DNA from: Anaerococcus ihuae
GTDB taxonomy: Bacteria > Bacillota > Clostridia > Tissierellales > Peptoniphilaceae
DNA: 64,000 nt
Assembly: GCF_928368155.1 (NCBI RefSeq)
Contig: NZ_CAKMRU010000002.1
Location: 1-64,000 of the forward strand
Direction: 5' to 3'
In this document: one piece after another, positions 62,005 to 64,000 of the stretch
How the letters are laid out: each line of letters starts with the position of its first letter
How positions within the stretch are numbered: position 1 is the stretch's first letter
The notes under the pieces: model-generated
The model's database searches: none
The model's input: the letters and a program-made list of their open reading frames with translations, nothing else
What the model was told of the DNA's origin: nothing
Program-made: the position numbers and the translations under genes

Positions 62005-62658
62005 ATGAAATTATTATTTGATTGTGATGGAACGATTCTTGATTCTATGCATATTTGGCTTGAACCCGTTGATAGGCTTTTAAAAGAATATAATTATAAT
62101 TTGACAACTGAAGAAAAAGGACATTTTGAAGCTCTTCCCTTTAACGATACTATAAAATGGTTAAAGGAAAATGTCTGTACCGACAAAAGTGAAGAGGAAG
62201 TCTATAATTATTTTTCAAAAACAATAGAAGATGCCTACAAAAATCACCTTCTTCCAAAAGACGGAGCTGTAGAAGTTTTAAAAAATTTGAAAAACGAAGG
62301 CTATGACATGTGTATTTGCTCATCAACTGACAAATTTCATTTGGTAAATGCGCTTACAAGACTTGAATTGATAGATTTATTTGATTTTATTCTCACTCCA
62401 GATAAATTTCCCTACAAAAAAAGCGACAGGGAATATTGGCAAAAAGCACTCGATTATTACAAAATAGATGGCAAAGACGCCGTTTTATTTGACGATGCCC
62501 TCTATGCCATAAAAGCTTCCAAAAAACTCGGCATAAAAACCGTAGGCATAAAAGACTTTCCACATAATAAAAATGAATGGGAAGAAATAAAAAAAGAAGC
62601 AGACATGGTAATTGATAATATAAAAGACATAGATATGGAAAAAATTAAAAATCTATAA
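62005..62658 (+). CDS. HAD family phosphatase
   Basis: 217 residues. Motif I FDCDGTILDSM, motif II ICSSTDK, and motif IV VLFDDALYAIKASKKLG. The cap is of the beta-phosphoglucomutase type. It may hydrolyse a sugar or nucleotide phosphate; the substrate is not determined. Ends directly before IS-derived sequence. Confidence 0.82.
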   Translation: MKLLFDCDGTILDSMHIWLEPVDRLLKEYNYNLTTEEKGHFEALPFNDTIKWLKENVCTDKSEEEVYNYFSKTIEDAYKNHLLPKDGAVEVLKNLKNEGYDMCICSSTDKFHLVNALTRLELIDLFDFILTPDKFPYKKSDREYWQKALDYYKIDGKDAVLFDDALYAIKASKKLGIKTVGIKDFPHNKNEWEEIKKEADMVIDNIKDIDMEKIKNL

Positions 62659-62673
62659 AATAAAACCACCAAA

Positions 62674-62723
62674 TGAACTGACCCCCCAAAAGTTGGACTT
62701 AAAAACCAACTTAAGGAGGTCAG
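62674..62723. repeat. Compressed IS ends, perhaps a deletion relic
   Basis: TGAACTGACCCCCCAAAAGT begins a 50-bp imperfect palindrome: CTGACC (62678-62683) pairs with GGTCAG (62718-62723) and AAGTTGG (62690-62696) with CCAACTT (62706-62712). It looks like two ends of an IS150-type element joined after loss of the middle. A second, similar end TGACCCCATAAAGTTGGAC starts at 62729. Confidence 0.5.
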
Positions 62724-62884
62724 TAAGGTGACCCCATAAAGTTGGACCTAATACCAGAGTTAGAACTAAACTAGCTCTGGTATTTCTTTGTCCTTTCTAC
62801 CCTTATAAAAAATTTGATAATGCTTTTATTTTAAATGTGCTCTGGTATTTCTTTGTCCTTTCTACCCCTAGGGGTAGGAAATTT

Positions 62885-63718
62885 TTATGCTGCATTTTTA
62901 TTTCTATATTCTACTGGTGATAGGTATCCTAATTTTTCTTTTATTCTTTCTTCGTTATAATATTTTATGAAATCTTCTATTGTTTGTTTTAAGTGCTCGT
63001 ATGAATAGAATTTGTGTCCGTAATTTATTTCTTGTTTTAATATTCCAAAGAAGTTTTCCATTGGTGAGTTGTCTAAGCAGTTGCCTTTTCTGGACATGGA
63101 TTGGATAATGCCGTTTGCTTCTAGCCTTGATGTGTATTGATTTTTTTGATATGCCCATCCTTGGTCTGAGTGGAATATTCTTTTTTCTTTTGTTTTGTTA
63201 GTTACTTTTATTGCTTTATCTAAGGCTTTTAGGATTGGTTCTATTGTTGGTTGTTTTGATATTTCATAGCTTAGTATTTCACTGTTGTACATATCTAGGT
63301 ATGGGTTTAGATAAAGTTTCTTTATTTGATAGTTGCCTTTTTTATCTTTTTCTAAATACTTAAATTCTGTTGTATCTGTTGTTATTTGGATGTATGGTTT
63401 TTCTACTTTAAAGTTTCTTTTTATTTTATTGTCTGATATTTTTCCTATCTGTCCTTTGTAGGATGAGTATTTTCTTGATTTTCTTGAATAACTTTTTACT
63501 TGTAGTTTTAGCTTTTGAACTAATCTTTGTACTTTCTTTTTATTTATTATTAGCCCTGTTCTTTTTAACATAGCTGTTATTCTTCTGTATCCATAGTTTG
63601 GATTTTCTTTTCTTATCTTAAGTATTTTATTTTCTATTTCTAGATCTTTATTTGGTTTATTTAATCTTTTTTGCCAATACATGTATGTTGATTTTGGAAG
63701 ATTAAAGTATTTTAACAA
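62885..63718 (-). CDS. IS3-family transposase OrfB (integrase core)
   Basis: 277 residues from a TTG; the frame is open further upstream to the A-run near 63806, so the start is not independent. HTH_21 region KENPNYGYRRITAMLKRTG, then the DDE core with TTDTTEF, HSDQGWAY and the glutamate in NCLDNSPMENFFGILKQE. It forms the catalytic part of the OrfAB transposase. Confidence 0.93.
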   Translation of the reverse strand: MLKYFNLPKSTYMYWQKRLNKPNKDLEIENKILKIRKENPNYGYRRITAMLKRTGLIINKKKVQRLVQKLKLQVKSYSRKSRKYSSYKGQIGKISDNKIKRNFKVEKPYIQITTDTTEFKYLEKDKKGNYQIKKLYLNPYLDMYNSEILSYEISKQPTIEPILKALDKAIKVTNKTKEKRIFHSDQGWAYQKNQYTSRLEANGIIQSMSRKGNCLDNSPMENFFGILKQEINYGHKFYSYEHLKQTIEDFIKYYNEERIKEKLGYLSPVEYRNKNAA

Positions 63719-63785
63719 GTCTTTTAGTTTAAATTTTTCTCTTAATGATCTAATGACCTCAGATATTCGTCTATTTCTTCCTGTG

Positions 63786-64000
63786 TCATTTGAGAGAATT
63801 GAATCTTTTTTTTAGAATTTCTACTTCCATTTGAAGATAGTAGTTCTCTTCTTTTAGTTTTTCTAATTCTCTTAGATCTTCTTTAATTTTAGTTTTATTA
63901 ACAGATATTTTCTTACCGTCTTTTCTCATTTTTGAAGGTCTTCCTCTCTTTTTTGGTTTTAGTCCTTCAATTCCTCTTTCTCTAAACTCACTTACCCATC
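63786..64000 (-). CDS. IS3-family transposase OrfA, partial
   Basis: The C-terminal 71 residues are visible: VSEFRERGIEGLKPKKRGRP (helix-turn-helix end), then a leucine-zipper-like helix ELEKLKEENYYLQMEVEIL, ending at TGA 63786-63788. OrfB lies in the +1 frame, and the two frames join in a run of eight A at 63803-63810. Removal of one A would give a continuous protein (KK followed by DSILSND). Confidence 0.88.
   Translation of the reverse strand, partial: WVSEFRERGIEGLKPKKRGRPSKMRKDGKKISVNKTKIKEDLRELEKLKEENYYLQMEVEILKKRFNSLK

Larger units (their letters stand above)
62729..64000 (-). mobile_element. IS3-family (IS150 group) element, truncated by the window edge
   Basis: The left end is TGACCCCATAAAGTTGGAC. 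Coding regions for OrfA (partial) and OrfB follow on the minus strand. Between end and gene are two copies of a 29-bp direct repeat (62774-62802 and 62839-62867) containing CTCTGGTATTTCTTTGTCC and a palindrome CTACCCCTAGGGGTAG (62862-62877). The far end is outside the window. Confidence 0.85.

Overview
The window is AT-rich DNA (by eye about 28-30% GC) from a low-GC Gram-positive anaerobe. Gene content fits a clostridial coccus of the Peptoniphilaceae, Anaerococcus-like: ctsR-mcsA-mcsB-clpC, carD, Ktr potassium uptake, L-serine dehydratase, non-mevalonate isoprenoid genes, many short lipoproteins. The taxonomic call is inference; no rRNA or tRNA gene was seen. Both edges carry insertion-sequence material: the end of an IS110-type element at the left and an IS3-type element at the right.

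Layout. 1-5.7 kb: a broken FAH-family gene and a four-carbon sugar-acid operon (DeoR regulator, DUF1537 kinase, PdxA2-type dehydrogenase, GntP permease). 5.7-15.2 kb: housekeeping genes, degV, gpmA, mreB, metK, ispF, ispD, a PIN/TRAM protein, carD, a diacylglycerol-kinase-like protein, thiT and manA. 15.2-17.1 kb: an IS110-family element sitting inside a dispersed repeat. 17-24 kb: GntR/ABC module, DUF2089-DUF4097 pair and two glycolipid-type glycosyltransferases. 24.7-32 kb: sdaAA-sdaAB, HAD phosphatase, NAPRT, SDR, radA and a glutamate-cysteine ligase. 32-44.6 kb: surface proteins, including four paralogues of an unrecognised secreted domain, ogt, an oxidoreductase, and a Fur-box-preceded zinc operon (zinT-adcA-adcC-adcB). 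44.9-47.5 kb: arsR-arsD-arsA with no pump gene. 47.5-52 kb: ctsR regulon operon with a clear CtsR box and a divergent McsB. 52-59 kb: metallopeptidase, a probable small RNA, ktrAB, and a Mn riboswitch followed by a P-type ATPase. 59-60.2 kb: three tandem small-toxin/antisense-RNA modules. 60.2-62.7 kb: chromate-transporter pair, GNAT, HAD. 62.7 kb to the end: IS3-type element.

Three things stand out. First, 59.05-59.91 kb holds three back-to-back type I toxin-antitoxin modules of par/Fst architecture. Each has a toxin of about 30 residues on the minus strand and a convergent antisense RNA of about 65 nt that shares one bidirectional terminator, and each RNA carries two short blocks identical to the antisense of its own toxin start region. 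Second, a family of 170-256 bp elements with ends CAG...CTG (inner GACAAA) lies between duplicated 17-21 bp sequences that are usually the hairpin of an intrinsic terminator, which suggests insertion into terminators with an unusually long target duplication. Third, two IS110-type copies lie at the same point of that repeat, and the noncoding RNA region of the IS contains the target-flank sequence, as expected of a bridge-RNA guide.
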